Assembly (NCBI RefSeq): GCF_013407955.1
Contig: NZ_JACCBU010000001.1
Location: forward strand, 1-64,000
Direction of reading: 5' to 3'
From: Microlunatus parietis
Lineage (GTDB): Bacteria; Actinomycetota; Actinomycetes; Propionibacteriales; Propionibacteriaceae
Length of the DNA: 64,000 bases
The translations under genes and the position numbers were made by a program. The notes below the pieces were generated by a model. It saw only the letters and a list, made by a program, of their open reading frames with translations. It made no database searches and was not told the origin of the DNA. This document shows, piece by piece, positions 1-8,238 of the stretch. Positions within the stretch are counted from its first letter, which is position 1; each line of letters opens with the position of its first letter.

Positions 1-117
1 CAGGGACACCCGCAACTGTGGGTCCAGGACCGGTCGGTCGACTGGGACCTGAAGCGACGCATCGAAGACGTGGCCGCCGGCGTCGTGGCGCAATACACGA
101 TGAGCAAGCAACTCTGA
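1..117 (+). CDS. 3' end of an unidentified gene
   Basis: The frame is open from the first base of the window to a TGA at 115-117 and encodes 38 residues ending in AQYTMSKQL. The fragment is short, hydrophilic and partly helical (LKRRIEDVAAGVVAQY). I do not recognise a family from it. The rest of the gene lies upstream of the window. A repeat-like tail follows at about 157-180, similar to the ends of the 87-bp intergenic repeats described below. Confidence 0.5.
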   Translation, partial: QGHPQLWVQDRSVDWDLKRRIEDVAAGVVAQYTMSKQL

Positions 118-254
118 CCCGTCCCCGCAGGCACTTCCAGGCCTGTCCGATAAGCGACATTATGTCAGGTAGTCGACTGCGTATTGCATCAGATGAATCA
201 ATCACCTGGATCACAGTCGCCACCCCGCCGACAACCGCCGGAGCGTTCACGGCA

Positions 255-341
255 CCCGCCCGTCTCCGCCACCCGGTCAAACCTTCGGCGCAGGCGCTGG
301 GAACGCATCACCGGCCATCTAGGCATCCGTCAGTACAGTGG
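255..341 (+). repeat. Intergenic C-rich repeat, copy 1 (87 bp, full length)
   Basis: The C-rich head (255-280) reads CCCGCCCGTCTCC followed by CCCGGTCAA. The tail (about 303-341) contains ACGCATCACC and then CCGTCAGTACAGTGG, which match the tails of copies 5 and 6. The repeat lies directly 3' of the minus-strand phosphotransferase gene, and its tail overlaps that gene's last codons. The gap 118-254 also holds a stray tail-like piece (TGTCAGGTAGTCGACTG near 164-180). Confidence 0.6.
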
Positions 342-1236
342 CGAAATGGTGCAGGTCCGCAAGAACACCTGCGAATACACCCGGCTCCTGGTCTCGGCCC
401 TGGTAGTAGATCGAGCGCACTGAATCGAAGGCCACGGCAGCCCCACAGGCGGCAAATACGCCAGGGCCGGCCACCTCTCGTCCTGCCCGCCGAACGGCAG
501 AGATGATCTCAGGGCTGGCTCCCTGCTGTAGGAGCCTCGGTAGCAGCGTTGCGTAGTCCAGTGCCCGGGTGCCGCTGCCGAGTGATTCGGCGTCGATAAC
601 GCCGGTGATCTCGCCGTTCTGGCACATCACATTGCTGTTGTTGAGGTCACCGTGCACCATGTCATGACGAGGCAACTTGAGTTCGACGTACGGTGCCAAC
701 AGAGCTTCGAAACGAGCGATCAGCTCGATACCCGACTGACCGAGCCGACGCGTCATCGGCCGGGGATCGTTCTCGCCGTCACCGAACGCGCATTCCCAGA
801 CGTACTCGGACCAGTTCTCCGTCGGATCGGGATCGAGGCCGGCCTGACGTTCAATCACCTCGATCAGGTGCTCGACCGTGCGCAGGGTCAACCGGGAGCG
901 CAACATCGACTCGCCTGATACAAAGTCCACGACATGATAGGTGGTGCCGTCGGCGGTTTCGCCAGCCGCGAGCCACCGCGGGGTCGGATATCCCGCGGCC
1001 CGAACCCTGTCGACCAGTCGGGGCAATTGCTCCATGCGGTGCGCCATATCGGTGTTGATCTTCAAAATTGCGCGCCGACCATCATCATCAGACAACAGCC
1101 AGGCTCCTGCAAGACCCTCCGGGCAGCGCTCGCGAAGAACGAACCGAAGGCCGTGTGACTGATTGATGTGACGCACAAGCTCTTGCGTGGGTTCGAACGT
1201 CGTGGGCACCGGTGGACCTCTCCCCAAGGAAAGCAA
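319..1236 (-). CDS. Aminoglycoside-phosphotransferase-fold kinase
   Basis: This 305-residue protein has the APH/choline-kinase fold. The catalytic loop is HGDLNNSNVM (His195, Asp197, Asn202), the Mg-binding Asp is in GVIDAES (Asp215), and the likely ATP-binding Lys is in AILKIN (about residue 59). Such enzymes transfer phosphate from ATP to a hydroxyl of an antibiotic, sugar, amino alcohol or similar small molecule, in the cytoplasm. The substrate cannot be read from sequence. It is a single gene flanked by repeat copies 1 and 2. An internal Met further in could be the true start. Confidence 0.8.
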   Translation of the reverse strand: MLSLGRGPPVPTTFEPTQELVRHINQSHGLRFVLRERCPEGLAGAWLLSDDDGRRAILKINTDMAHRMEQLPRLVDRVRAAGYPTPRWLAAGETADGTTYHVVDFVSGESMLRSRLTLRTVEHLIEVIERQAGLDPDPTENWSEYVWECAFGDGENDPRPMTRRLGQSGIELIARFEALLAPYVELKLPRHDMVHGDLNNSNVMCQNGEITGVIDAESLGSGTRALDYATLLPRLLQQGASPEIISAVRRAGREVAGPGVFAACGAAVAFDSVRSIYYQGRDQEPGVFAGVLADLHHFATVLTDA

Positions 1237-1440
1237 CTATCGCGCGGTCGTGCTCACGATAACGTGAGGTCGACATCGTGATCGCAGTCGACCGCGAGGA
1301 CGTCGGTCTCTGCGCATCCACGCCAGGCTGCTTCAGCGCCGCACTCCCCTGGGCCACCGGCAGTTGGTCGAGGCCCCATCGAATTGAGCGCCGACGGGTC
1401 AGTATCGACTCCGAAGGACGTGAGATAGCGCTCTCCCCCA

Positions 1441-1464
1441 ATCGGCTCCCCTCCCGGTCAACGG
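1441..1464 (+). repeat. Intergenic C-rich repeat, copy 2 (head only)
   Basis: The motif CGGCTCCCCTCCCGGTCAAC matches the head of the other copies (CTCCCC, then CCCGGTCARCG). The conserved tail is not visible. It lies 43 bp beyond the stop codon of the minus-strand esterase gene and in the upstream region of the phosphotransferase gene that starts at 1236. The remainder of the gap 1237-1506 shows nothing I can name. Confidence 0.5.
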
Positions 1465-1506
1465 GCCATGAGCGATCACCTGGCGACTTCTCCATGGATG
1501 TGGGTC

Positions 1507-2391
1507 TTACGTACGCCCCCACAACCATCGCATCGTGTCCGGGAAGATGGCTCCGCCGTGCTTGAGCGTGTGCCCACCTTCGCCGATGACCAACTCACAC
1601 TCGTAGCCGCGGTAGGCAAGCGCGGACGCCATGTCTCGGTTGGCGATCGGCCAATTCCCGAAGACGACATCAAGGTCTCGCTCACCGGTCTGCAGGAACA
1701 CGCGTAGCGGCTTGCGTTCGGTCCGGCGGATCAGGCTCGGGTACTCGTGACCCCCGCGTATGTTGACGAAGCTGCCGCAATGGCTCACGACGTTGCCAAA
1801 GGCATCGGGACGTTCCCACGCGGCGGTAAACGCGCAGATCCCTCCCGAGCTGTGGCCGCAGATTGCGCGACGCGTGGGAGAGTCGGTCACGGCAACCGGA
1901 AGGCGTGGGATCAGGTCATCGAGCAGGAACTGCCCATAGGCGTCACTGAGTGTGTCGTACTCGACGTTGCGGTTCGTGTCGCCACCCCACAGCGGGTTGC
2001 CGGGGCCGTTGTCGCCAGGCTCGACGAACACACCGATGCAGACCGGCAGCTCGCCTCGATGGATGAGATTGTCGAAGACCACGTGGGCGTTGACATTCGG
2101 ACGCAGGTACCAATCGCCGTCTTGGAACACCATGAGGTTCGCCGGGTGATCCGGCGTGTACTGGGCGGGGACGTACACCCAGTATCGGCGCTTCGTTCCG
2201 GGGAACCTCTCACTGTCGTCGAGTCGGTACTCGGTGACGCTGCCCCGAGGGGTTCCCGGCTGAGGCAGCGAGTCGGGGCCGAGTTCATAGGGCTCGTCGC
2301 TCGCCTCCGCAGCCTGAAGCTGCAACTGATCGCGCTTACTGATGCTCAAGCGAGAACCCCCTATCTGGACGCAAGTCAGCGGTCCGGTCAT
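1507..2391 (-). CDS. Esterase (enterochelin-esterase / esterase D-like alpha/beta hydrolase)
   Basis: The protein has 294 residues. Family features in order are: a beta-rich entry (RRYWVYVPAQYTPDHPANLMVFQDG), a GVFVEPGDNG stretch, the Arg/Tyr-rich block NRNVEYDTLSDAYGQFLLDDLIP, the nucleophile elbow GHSSGG, and a late His in GEGGHTLKHGG. This pattern is typical of the Fes/IroE-like esterase family, which hydrolyses esters such as ferric-siderophore or carbohydrate esters. No siderophore genes are nearby, so the substrate is open. No signal peptide is seen. The first 15 or so residues are poorly family-like, so the true start may be internal. Confidence 0.78.
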   Translation of the reverse strand: MTGPLTCVQIGGSRLSISKRDQLQLQAAEASDEPYELGPDSLPQPGTPRGSVTEYRLDDSERFPGTKRRYWVYVPAQYTPDHPANLMVFQDGDWYLRPNVNAHVVFDNLIHRGELPVCIGVFVEPGDNGPGNPLWGGDTNRNVEYDTLSDAYGQFLLDDLIPRLPVAVTDSPTRRAICGHSSGGICAFTAAWERPDAFGNVVSHCGSFVNIRGGHEYPSLIRRTERKPLRVFLQTGERDLDVVFGNWPIANRDMASALAYRGYECELVIGEGGHTLKHGGAIFPDTMRWLWGRT

Positions 2392-2474
2392 TCAAATCTG
2401 CGTAGTCCTCGTCACAGCTTGCGGCATCGACGCTGCCGAGGTGACCACGCATACGGCCTTTCGCCTTGCCCGAG

Positions 2475-3404
2475 TCAGCTGCTTCGCACGGAAAACTGAT
2501 CGAGTGCGGCGCGGAGGAACGCATCGCGGCGTTCGGTGACGGCCGCTGCGTCCAGCGGGCTACCGTCGTCAGCGAACCCCGGGAGGCCGTGCATCACGGT
2601 AGGCGTGTTGAGCGCGGCCACCGCATCCCAGTAGGGCACAGACGTTGCCGCCCGACCGGCCTGTCGCTGCCAGCCCTCCAACACATGGCCCGGCGCTTCC
2701 TGGCCGTACTGAAGGGCCATCTGCATCCGTAGGCTGCCGAGATCGACCCCCGGATCACCGACGCCGGCCGTCTTCCAGTCGATCAGCGCGACGCAACGAT
2801 CCCCTTCCCACAGCATGTTGCCGGCCCAGACGTCGCCATGCACGAACACCGACGCGGACGAGGGCACACCGTGCGATCTGACCCGCTCGTCGGCCTGCCG
2901 CAGAAGAGGGGTGGTCGGCATCGAGCCTCGCCTGCGTTCGCCGGCGCGGTCGTCAACGGCGCACGGCCGAGGACGGTACGGCAGGTCGGACTGAGCCTCC
3001 ATGGTGAAAGCGTGGACCCTGGCAAGGGCGGCTCCTCCTTCCCGGAGCCGGGCGACCGAAGCCGTCGGCGGGAAATCGGCGCTGCCGGACAGGAAGGTCT
3101 CCAGGGTGCTCCCCCTCCCGCCGAAATCGGCGGCGATCAGCCGCGGCGCGGACAGGCCATGGGCCTCGGCCAGCTGAAGGGCTCGGGCGTTCGTGATCAG
3201 CCACGCGGCGGCGATCCAGCCCCGGACGGGCACCTTCAAGATCACGTCCGTGGCCCGGTCCGCCGGCCCTTCGATTCTCAGGCGGAACGTGCCAGAAGAG
3301 CGGTGGCTGCCGCGCCCCAGGCTTTCGACGGAGAGCTGGCTCCTGCCGGCACCCAGGGCACCGCACGCCCAAGCCAGCGTGGCTTCACCTGGTGAATGAG
3401 TCAT
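2475..3404 (-). CDS. Aminoglycoside-phosphotransferase-fold kinase
   Basis: The 309-residue APH-fold protein has the catalytic loop VHGDVWAGNML (His189, Asp191, Asn196) and the metal-binding Asp209 in ALIDWKTAGVGDPGVDL. The Lys in VILKVPV (about residue 57) is the likely ATP ligand. It is a cytoplasmic small-molecule kinase of unknown substrate. Only 83 bp separate it from the esterase gene downstream on the same strand, so they may be co-transcribed. A hairpin lies just before its start codon. Confidence 0.8.
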   Translation of the reverse strand: MTHSPGEATLAWACGALGAGRSQLSVESLGRGSHRSSGTFRLRIEGPADRATDVILKVPVRGWIAAAWLITNARALQLAEAHGLSAPRLIAADFGGRGSTLETFLSGSADFPPTASVARLREGGAALARVHAFTMEAQSDLPYRPRPCAVDDRAGERRRGSMPTTPLLRQADERVRSHGVPSSASVFVHGDVWAGNMLWEGDRCVALIDWKTAGVGDPGVDLGSLRMQMALQYGQEAPGHVLEGWQRQAGRAATSVPYWDAVAALNTPTVMHGLPGFADDGSPLDAAAVTERRDAFLRAALDQFSVRSS

Positions 3405-3412
3405 CTTCGAAG

Positions 3413-3448
3413 GTTCCCTTCAACAGTGAATGTGTGTGAAGGGGGAAC
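3413..3448 (-). promoter_or_regulatory. Hairpin in the 5' leader of the phosphotransferase gene
   Basis: The arms GTTCCCTTCA (3413-3422) and TGAAGGGGGAAC (3437-3448) pair over ten bases with a two-base bulge. On the minus-strand transcript the hairpin ends about 8 nt before the ATG at 3404, and its 3' arm (TGAAGGGAAC) contains the only purine-rich ribosome-binding-like sequence. It could therefore hide the ribosome-binding site. A protein operator or simple chance are alternatives. Confidence 0.35.
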
Positions 3449-3570
3449 GACGAGAAGTAAGAACTCTCCCGCCCACCATCACGTTTTCACGCCTCCCCCC
3501 TTCGGTCAAGCGCTGCAACTCATAGTCGATGCCGGCCAGATCGTCGAACAAGGCACCGGCGCCGAACTCA

Positions 3571-3598
3571 CCCGCCCGTCTCCCCTGCCCGGTCAGCG
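3571..3598 (+). repeat. Intergenic C-rich repeat, copy 3
   Basis: CCCGCCCGTCTCCCC is followed by TGCCCGGTCAGCG, a near-consensus head. It ends 5 bp beyond the stop codon of the minus-strand P-loop kinase gene, so any tail would lie inside that gene's 3' end, where only weak similarity is seen. On the minus strand the head has four runs of three or more G within 26 nt, a potential G-quadruplex. Confidence 0.55.
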
Positions 3599-3603
3599 AG
3601 CGG

Positions 3604-4197
3604 TCATTGACCTGATTGGCTAACCCGAGATCTTGTCGAAATATCTAGGACGGCGCGCTCGACCGCGCTAAGGACGTCCTCACGTGTCATGTCGGTGGTG
3701 TCGAGCACGGTCGCGCGAGGGTTTTCGGCCCAAGCTTGCCAAGCCCAGCGGTGGCTCTCCCGTACCTGTTCTTCGGTGATGGCGTCGCGACCGTGGAGTC
3801 GGTTGGTGTCCATGCGTCGACGTTCAAGTCGCGCCTCAAGACTGGGCAGGAGAACGATGGTGATCGGGTCAAGTTGGTCGAGGTCGTCCCACACCGACAC
3901 CCACTCTGGCGGATCGGTCGGACTGGCTGGGACTCGTGGGCCCGCGATCACACAATCGATTCCGGAGGCGGTGATATGAGCAGCGGTTGCGGACGCGATC
4001 TTGGCAGCGAACCGGTACTGAAGGCTGACGTCGGTCAAGGATTGGACTCTTTGTCCTCGGAACAGAACACTGCGAAGTTCGTCCCAGTCAAGCGGCGCGG
4101 TTGTGCGGGGACGTTGTTCAGCCCACTTCATGGCGGTGCTGGTCTTGCCTGCTAGCGGCGGGCCGGTGAGCAGGATGGCCTGACCGTGCTGCTTCAT
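3604..4197 (-). CDS. P-loop kinase-like ATP-binding protein
   Basis: A start at the Met of MKQHGQAILLTG gives 197 residues. The open frame continues further upstream but loses family-like composition. The Walker A motif is GPPLAGKTST close to the N-terminus, followed by a lid-like Arg-rich stretch (LEARLERRRMDTNR) and an ITEEQVRESHRWAW helix. The size and arrangement resemble small AAA/adenylate-kinase-like phosphotransferases of the chloramphenicol-phosphotransferase or zeta-toxin type. No antitoxin gene is visible next to it. The substrate is unknown. The gap 4198-4426 behind it shows nothing clear. Confidence 0.65.
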   Translation of the reverse strand: MKQHGQAILLTGPPLAGKTSTAMKWAEQRPRTTAPLDWDELRSVLFRGQRVQSLTDVSLQYRFAAKIASATAAHITASGIDCVIAGPRVPASPTDPPEWVSVWDDLDQLDPITIVLLPSLEARLERRRMDTNRLHGRDAITEEQVRESHRWAWQAWAENPRATVLDTTDMTREDVLSAVERAVLDISTRSRVSQSGQ

Positions 4198-4426
4198 TTC
4201 GCTCACGGTGGCCAGTCTGCCCGAGGCCGTCCCCGATGTGGAATTGTATTTCCTTGCCGCCCGATAGCCGTTCACTGCCCGACAGACTCGTAGTAAGTCC
4301 AGATGGTCCTGGCTTCCTCGCGAGTTTGATTCTTGTGCAGCATCGGCATTCGACGCAGCCGAATCGACTCTGGCTCGCTGGAAGTCAGCAGGACATTTCC
4401 GGGACGCTTGTTCGGCGACTTTCAAA

Positions 4427-5401
4427 TCATGACTGGTCGTGCAGCGAGAAAGGTCGGAGCAAGCTGGACCATGGCTCCGCGTCCGCACTGGACGTGAACT
4501 CGAGGAAGTCAACCAGCGACGCGCTGCGTGGCGCCGCCCAGTTGCGGTCTTCCGAAGTGGAAGGTCGCTTGAGGAGTCGCGCCAGCGCCAGGTAGCGGTG
4601 ATACCACAGCGCGTCGCGCTCGAGCGTGCGTTCGGGATCTCCCGCAGGCGCATCTCCGGCCGCCGAACGGTACCCGGAGACCACGTCGGGTAGTGAATGG
4701 ATCCGAAGGCCCACGAGATCTCGGGCCGGATTGCCCCACGTGGCACATCCCCAGTCCAGCAACGCCGTGACAGTCCCGGCGCGATCGACCATGACGTTCG
4801 TCTCGCTCACATCACGGTGAAGGAGGACCGGGTCGGCTGACGACGGGCCGCCCGGCTGGAGGAGTTCGAACGACTCGAGGAGCCAGTCGCGTTGCAACGT
4901 TCCGATCTCACCCGCCTCCGAAAGGTCGCGGACCAGCTCCGTTACGGAGAACGTGTACGGCTCCGGGACCGACTCGATCGGACCGATGCTGCTGCGACGG
5001 ATCCGATGGAGGCTCGTCAGAATCTGCCCGAGGGACTCATACGTGCGCCGCACGGCGACAAGATCAGGGCGTTGAACGGCCAGGGTCACGCCACGCGCCC
5101 GCTGCTGGACCATAAATGGCAAGCCGGCCACGCTGAGCGATTCGTCATGGAGCAGGAGTTCTGGAGTCGGGATGCCTGCGTCGCGAACCAGCCCGATGAC
5201 GCGCGCTTCCTTCGACAATTGCGCCGCCGCCTTCGGAGTGCGTGGGATGCGCACGACCAGTTCGCTGCCGAGGTAAGCGGTGAAGTTGACCTGTCCTTGA
5301 ACGGGCACCGGGACCACGTCTTCGACCTTCACGCCGTAGTGGTTCGCGACGTCCCGCGCTGCGCACTCGAACGAGTTCGCGTCCACCGCGTCAATCATCA
5401 T
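4427..5401 (-). CDS. Aminoglycoside-phosphotransferase-fold kinase
   Basis: The start at the double Met (MMIDAVDANSFE) is chosen because an AGGGGA sequence sits 4-7 nt before it, although the frame opens 25 codons earlier. The product has about 324 residues. The catalytic loop is HRDVSETNVMV, with Arg replacing the usual Gly of HGD, as in protein kinases. The metal site is ALLDWGCATWGNPARDL and the ATP-binding region is VNFTAYLGSELVVRIP. It is a cytoplasmic small-molecule kinase, and Asp and Asn of the loop are intact. Confidence 0.8.
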   Translation of the reverse strand: MMIDAVDANSFECAARDVANHYGVKVEDVVPVPVQGQVNFTAYLGSELVVRIPRTPKAAAQLSKEARVIGLVRDAGIPTPELLLHDESLSVAGLPFMVQQRARGVTLAVQRPDLVAVRRTYESLGQILTSLHRIRRSSIGPIESVPEPYTFSVTELVRDLSEAGEIGTLQRDWLLESFELLQPGGPSSADPVLLHRDVSETNVMVDRAGTVTALLDWGCATWGNPARDLVGLRIHSLPDVVSGYRSAAGDAPAGDPERTLERDALWYHRYLALARLLKRPSTSEDRNWAAPRSASLVDFLEFTSSADAEPWSSLLRPFSLHDQS

Positions 5402-5640
5402 CGATTCCCCTGAATTCGCACTCTCCGGCATGAGGTCGCAGTCTTCAGCGATCTCCACACGACCGCAACAAGACAAGGCCGGCAGATCCGTGGCAGCGGC
5501 GTGTCGATCCGCGAGGAGTTGATCATCCAGCGACTCCCCTCCGGGCGGTTCAGGAGCGAGTCAGAGTGGCCGGTGATGGTTCCACCACCGGGCCGGGCGC
5601 TGGCCGATCGAGCACGCGGTGCGGCGAGCTGCCCGCACTA

Positions 5641-5737
5641 ACCGCCCGACTCCCCCACCCGGTCAACGGCGACCCACGGACTCCAGATTGGGACCGAATA
5701 CGCGAGCTCAAGACGCATGGCTTCCAGTAGTACTCTG
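5641..5737 (+). repeat. Intergenic C-rich repeat, copy 4 (long form, 97 bp)
   Basis: The head ACCGCCCGACTCCCC followed by ACCCGGTCAACG matches the consensus. The tail contains GAATACGCG, AGACGCATGG and TCCAGTAGTACT, aligning with the tails of copies 5 and 6 with about ten extra bases. It lies in the 374-bp gap between the phosphotransferase start (5401) and the Nudix stop (5776), directly 3' of the Nudix gene. Nothing else is recognisable in 5402-5640. Confidence 0.6.
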
Positions 5738-5775
5738 CCCCCGCGGATCGATCGGAGTTCCTGCCGGGGGGCACG

Positions 5776-6279
5776 TTACTCGCCTGCGGGGACAGGAAAT
5801 CCGTTCTCGAGGTAAGCGACTCTTCCCTCGGCTCGGGCGTCGACGGCGGCACGAATCCGGCGTGCGTACGGAGCAGGAAGTCGTTCGTCGAGCTGGTCGA
5901 CTCGGCACCAGTTGTATGCCTTCAACTCGTTCGGCGGCAGGAGGATCGACGCGATCTCCTCGGGCGAGAGGACGCCGCCGTCGAAGACGGTGGTGAGCCC
6001 TTCAATCGGGATGTTCGTGGTGCGCGGCTCCCAGTCCACCGCGATCAACTGACCGAGTTGCTTGGTCAGGCCAAGTTCCTCGCGGATCTCCCGGCAGGCC
6101 GCGGCATAGGGAGCCTCGCCAGGCTCGACGATCCCGCCGGGATAGTCCCACCCCTCGACATAGGTGGGGTCGACAATCAACACCCGGGCGTGCTCGTCGA
6201 AGAACAATGCGCCGGACGCCTCGCGCTTGCGCGGCAGCTTGAGACTCCAATGACCAGGCGGCGGTTCTATCGTGGGCAT
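5776..6279 (-). CDS. Nudix hydrolase
   Basis: The 167-residue protein has a perfect Nudix box: GIVEPGE, seven residues, then REIREELGL, matching GX5EX7REUXEEXGU. The Glu residues bind the metal that activates water. Nudix enzymes cleave a nucleoside diphosphate linked to another group, such as ADP-ribose, NADH, dinucleoside polyphosphates or oxidised dNTPs. The single-domain size and the absence of a partner gene do not settle the substrate. It forms a single-gene unit between repeat copies 4 and 5. Confidence 0.9.
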   Translation of the reverse strand: MPTIEPPPGHWSLKLPRKREASGALFFDEHARVLIVDPTYVEGWDYPGGIVEPGEAPYAAACREIREELGLTKQLGQLIAVDWEPRTTNIPIEGLTTVFDGGVLSPEEIASILLPPNELKAYNWCRVDQLDERLPAPYARRIRAAVDARAEGRVAYLENGFPVPAGE

Positions 6280-6376
6280 CGCCGCAGCGTATCTGCACCT
6301 GGAGACGCCGATCCCGGCACGAGACGCCGGTCCGCACCCCCGCTGAGCCTGCAGCGACGCTTGGGTCTCCGTTTGA

Positions 6377-6463
6377 CCTACCCGGCTCCCCTACCCGATG
6401 CCGTGACCTGCGGACAACTGAATACGCATGACCTTGATACGCAGAGTGTCCGGTAGTACTGAT
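6377..6463 (+). repeat. Intergenic C-rich repeat, copy 5 (87 bp, full length)
   Basis: The head is CCTACCCGGCTCCCCTACCC, diverged at GATGCCG where the others have GGTCARCG. The tail carries inverted hexamers CGGACA (6411-6416) and TGTCCG (6447-6452) enclosing two direct copies of ATACGCA, then GGTAGTACTG. The arms could form a stem with a 30-nt loop. It lies 3' of the minus-strand kinase gene that ends at 6535 and is the same length as copies 1 and 6. Confidence 0.6.
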
Positions 6464-6534
6464 GCCGATCCGACCTCTACTGGCCGGGACCGCTGACCGG
6501 ACATGTCGCTACCCCGTGGGGCGTGAAATCTGAC

Positions 6535-7068
6535 TCACCAGCATTCCGACAGAACCCGCTCGACAGTCGAATCGAAACTCTCCTCGGGGCCGATGATCTG
6601 TTCGTTCAGGCCGGACACGGGTTGGAAACCACGCCACCATTTGCGCAAGTTCTGTTCCCAAGAGTCCTTCACCGCCGGCTTGGTCGCGGTGCGACGAACA
6701 GTCTCCTCGAAGGGCAACTTCCAGATGTAGGACCGGGACACGCCACGATGATCGGCCATCAGCTGGACCAGCGTGTCGGTGTACCAGGCCGCGTTCAAGA
6801 TGCCTTCGACGATGACATCGACACCACGATTGAGGAGGTGTCTTGCGATCATGTCCGTGAGGGACATCGGATGGCCAGCCAGGTCCTCACCACTGCCCAG
6901 GATCTCGCGTCGAATCACGTCCTGTCCGATGATCGCCAACGTGCCGGCCGGCCTTGCCTCGCGGACAGCTGCTGCGATCGTTGACTTCCCTGAACCGCTG
7001 TTCCCACGAAAGGTGATGAAGCGGGTCGACTCTGCGCCAACACCGCCAGCTGCGATTGGGTTCGCCAC
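6535..7068 (-). CDS. P-loop kinase (AAA / zeta-toxin-like fold)
   Basis: The 177-residue protein has Walker A GNSGSGKST near residues 22-30. It also has an IIGQDVIRREIL segment typical of small kinases related to polynucleotide kinase, shikimate kinase and zeta toxin, a DVIVEGILNAAWY strand in the Walker B position, and LPFEETVRRTATKP as the lid region. It probably phosphorylates a small molecule with ATP in the cytoplasm. No antitoxin partner is adjacent, which argues against a toxin-antitoxin role. It is a single-gene unit between repeat copies 5 and 6. Confidence 0.72.
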   Translation of the reverse strand: MANPIAAGGVGAESTRFITFRGNSGSGKSTIAAAVREARPAGTLAIIGQDVIRREILGSGEDLAGHPMSLTDMIARHLLNRGVDVIVEGILNAAWYTDTLVQLMADHRGVSRSYIWKLPFEETVRRTATKPAVKDSWEQNLRKWWRGFQPVSGLNEQIIGPEESFDSTVERVLSECW

Positions 7069-7220
7069 CCGCCGATTCTGCCCGAACTTGCTCCTCCAGT
7101 GGATTGGCGCGACACGCGTTCTTCAGCGATACAGCTGCCCGGTGACCGCTCCGCCAGCGGGCCACTCTGACCTTTGGGTCAGCTCGGGGGCGCGGTGAAG
7201 CGGTGAAGTGGCCGTAGAAC

Positions 7221-7307
7221 CCCGCCCGGGCTCCCCGCCCGGTCAGCGTGCGACGTACGGACAACGGATTGCGCACGATGGTGATACGCAGAATTTCCGG
7301 TAGCAGC
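7221..7307 (+). repeat. Intergenic C-rich repeat, copy 6 (87 bp, full length)
   Basis: The head is CCCGCCCGGGCTCCCC plus GCCCGGTCAGCG, within which CCGGGC and GCCCGG can pair around TCCCC. The tail aligns with copy 5: ACGGACAACGGATTGCGCA, GATACGCAG, then TTTCCGGTAGCAG. It lies in the 348-bp gap 7069-7416, 3' of the methyltransferase gene and 5' of the kinase gene. The rest of that gap shows no gene. Confidence 0.6.
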
Positions 7308-7416
7308 AACTGACGAGTGCGCGAGCGTTCTCTCCTCGATGCGGCCAAGGTTCCGGCCTTCGCCGCCTGCGACGGCCGGTCCCCGCGATCGTCGCACCCG
7401 GCCCAGAACGTCACCC

Positions 7417-8077
7417 TTATAGACGCTCAATTCTGGCAAGCCAGGCGGGGGAACCACGGTTATCGAACTTGGTTTCGTAGCGGTCCGAGTCGATTCGTAC
7501 TACCCGCCAGCCGTTGCTGAACGAGGAACGAATCTCCGCCTGAGACACGTGCCGCGGCCCGCCGTTGCCCGGGGTCGTGTCGTTGAAGCACAGTAGGTGG
7601 ATCAACCCGCCCCTCGCCGTCACTGCGGCCAGACTCTCGACATACCTCCGCCGCTCCCGGTCATCGAAGGTGTGGAACAGCCCGCAATCCAGAACCGCCT
7701 GGAACACCTGACCCAACCGACCCAACTGCAGAGCGTCGTGAAGGAGGAAACCTACGTTGACGCCATGTGCGACTGCCTTGGACCTGGCCACCTCGATCGC
7801 CGTGGCCGCCACGCCAACGCCGAGGACCTCCAAGCCTTGCGTTGCCACCTCGATCGCGTTCTCGCCGGTACCGCATCCAGCGTCAAGAACTCGTCCGGCA
7901 AAGGCGCCCTTCCTCAGCCAGCCGGACTACCGCCGAATGCGGGCGCCCGGCATCCCAAGGCGGCCTGGAATCGCGGTATGAATGGTCCCACGACTCTCCG
8001 GTGAGCCGTTCGTGAAAGGTCGGCGACCGACCTGCTAGCGAATCACGTTCCATTTCGTCTCCGAGATCATCACACAC
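7417..8077 (-). pseudogene. Class I SAM methyltransferase, broken by a +1 frameshift
   Basis: The N-terminal frame (from 8077, or from the Met at 8053) encodes HERLTGESWDHSYRDSRPPW and reaches RLAEEGRL. At the AAA run 7900-7902 the sense shifts by one base, and the next frame continues AGRVLDAGCGTGENAIEVA, the SAM-binding motif I. After that come DCGLFHTF (motif IV), GGLIHLLCFND and the C-terminus at 7417. Removing one T from the sense-strand CTTTGCC restores a continuous methyltransferase of about 219 residues, close to the size of the thiopurine/tellurite-type family. It is either a decayed gene or a sequencing indel. The substrate is unknown. Confidence 0.75.
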
Positions 8078-8238
8078 GTCCAGAACCTCCGTGTCGGCCC
8101 GCGATCAACCAGATCCTCAGATGGTGTCACGTCAATCGGTTTGGCTCGTCCGCTCTGCTGCCGCCCGAGTCACACGGACAGGACTGATGGCCAGAATTGG
8201 ATTGATCGCAACATTCTTCTGGCGACAGACTCTTCGCT

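Noticed and set aside
3604-7068. Zeta-type toxin-antitoxin modules for the small P-loop kinases
   Set aside because: No small antitoxin gene lies directly upstream or downstream of any of them.
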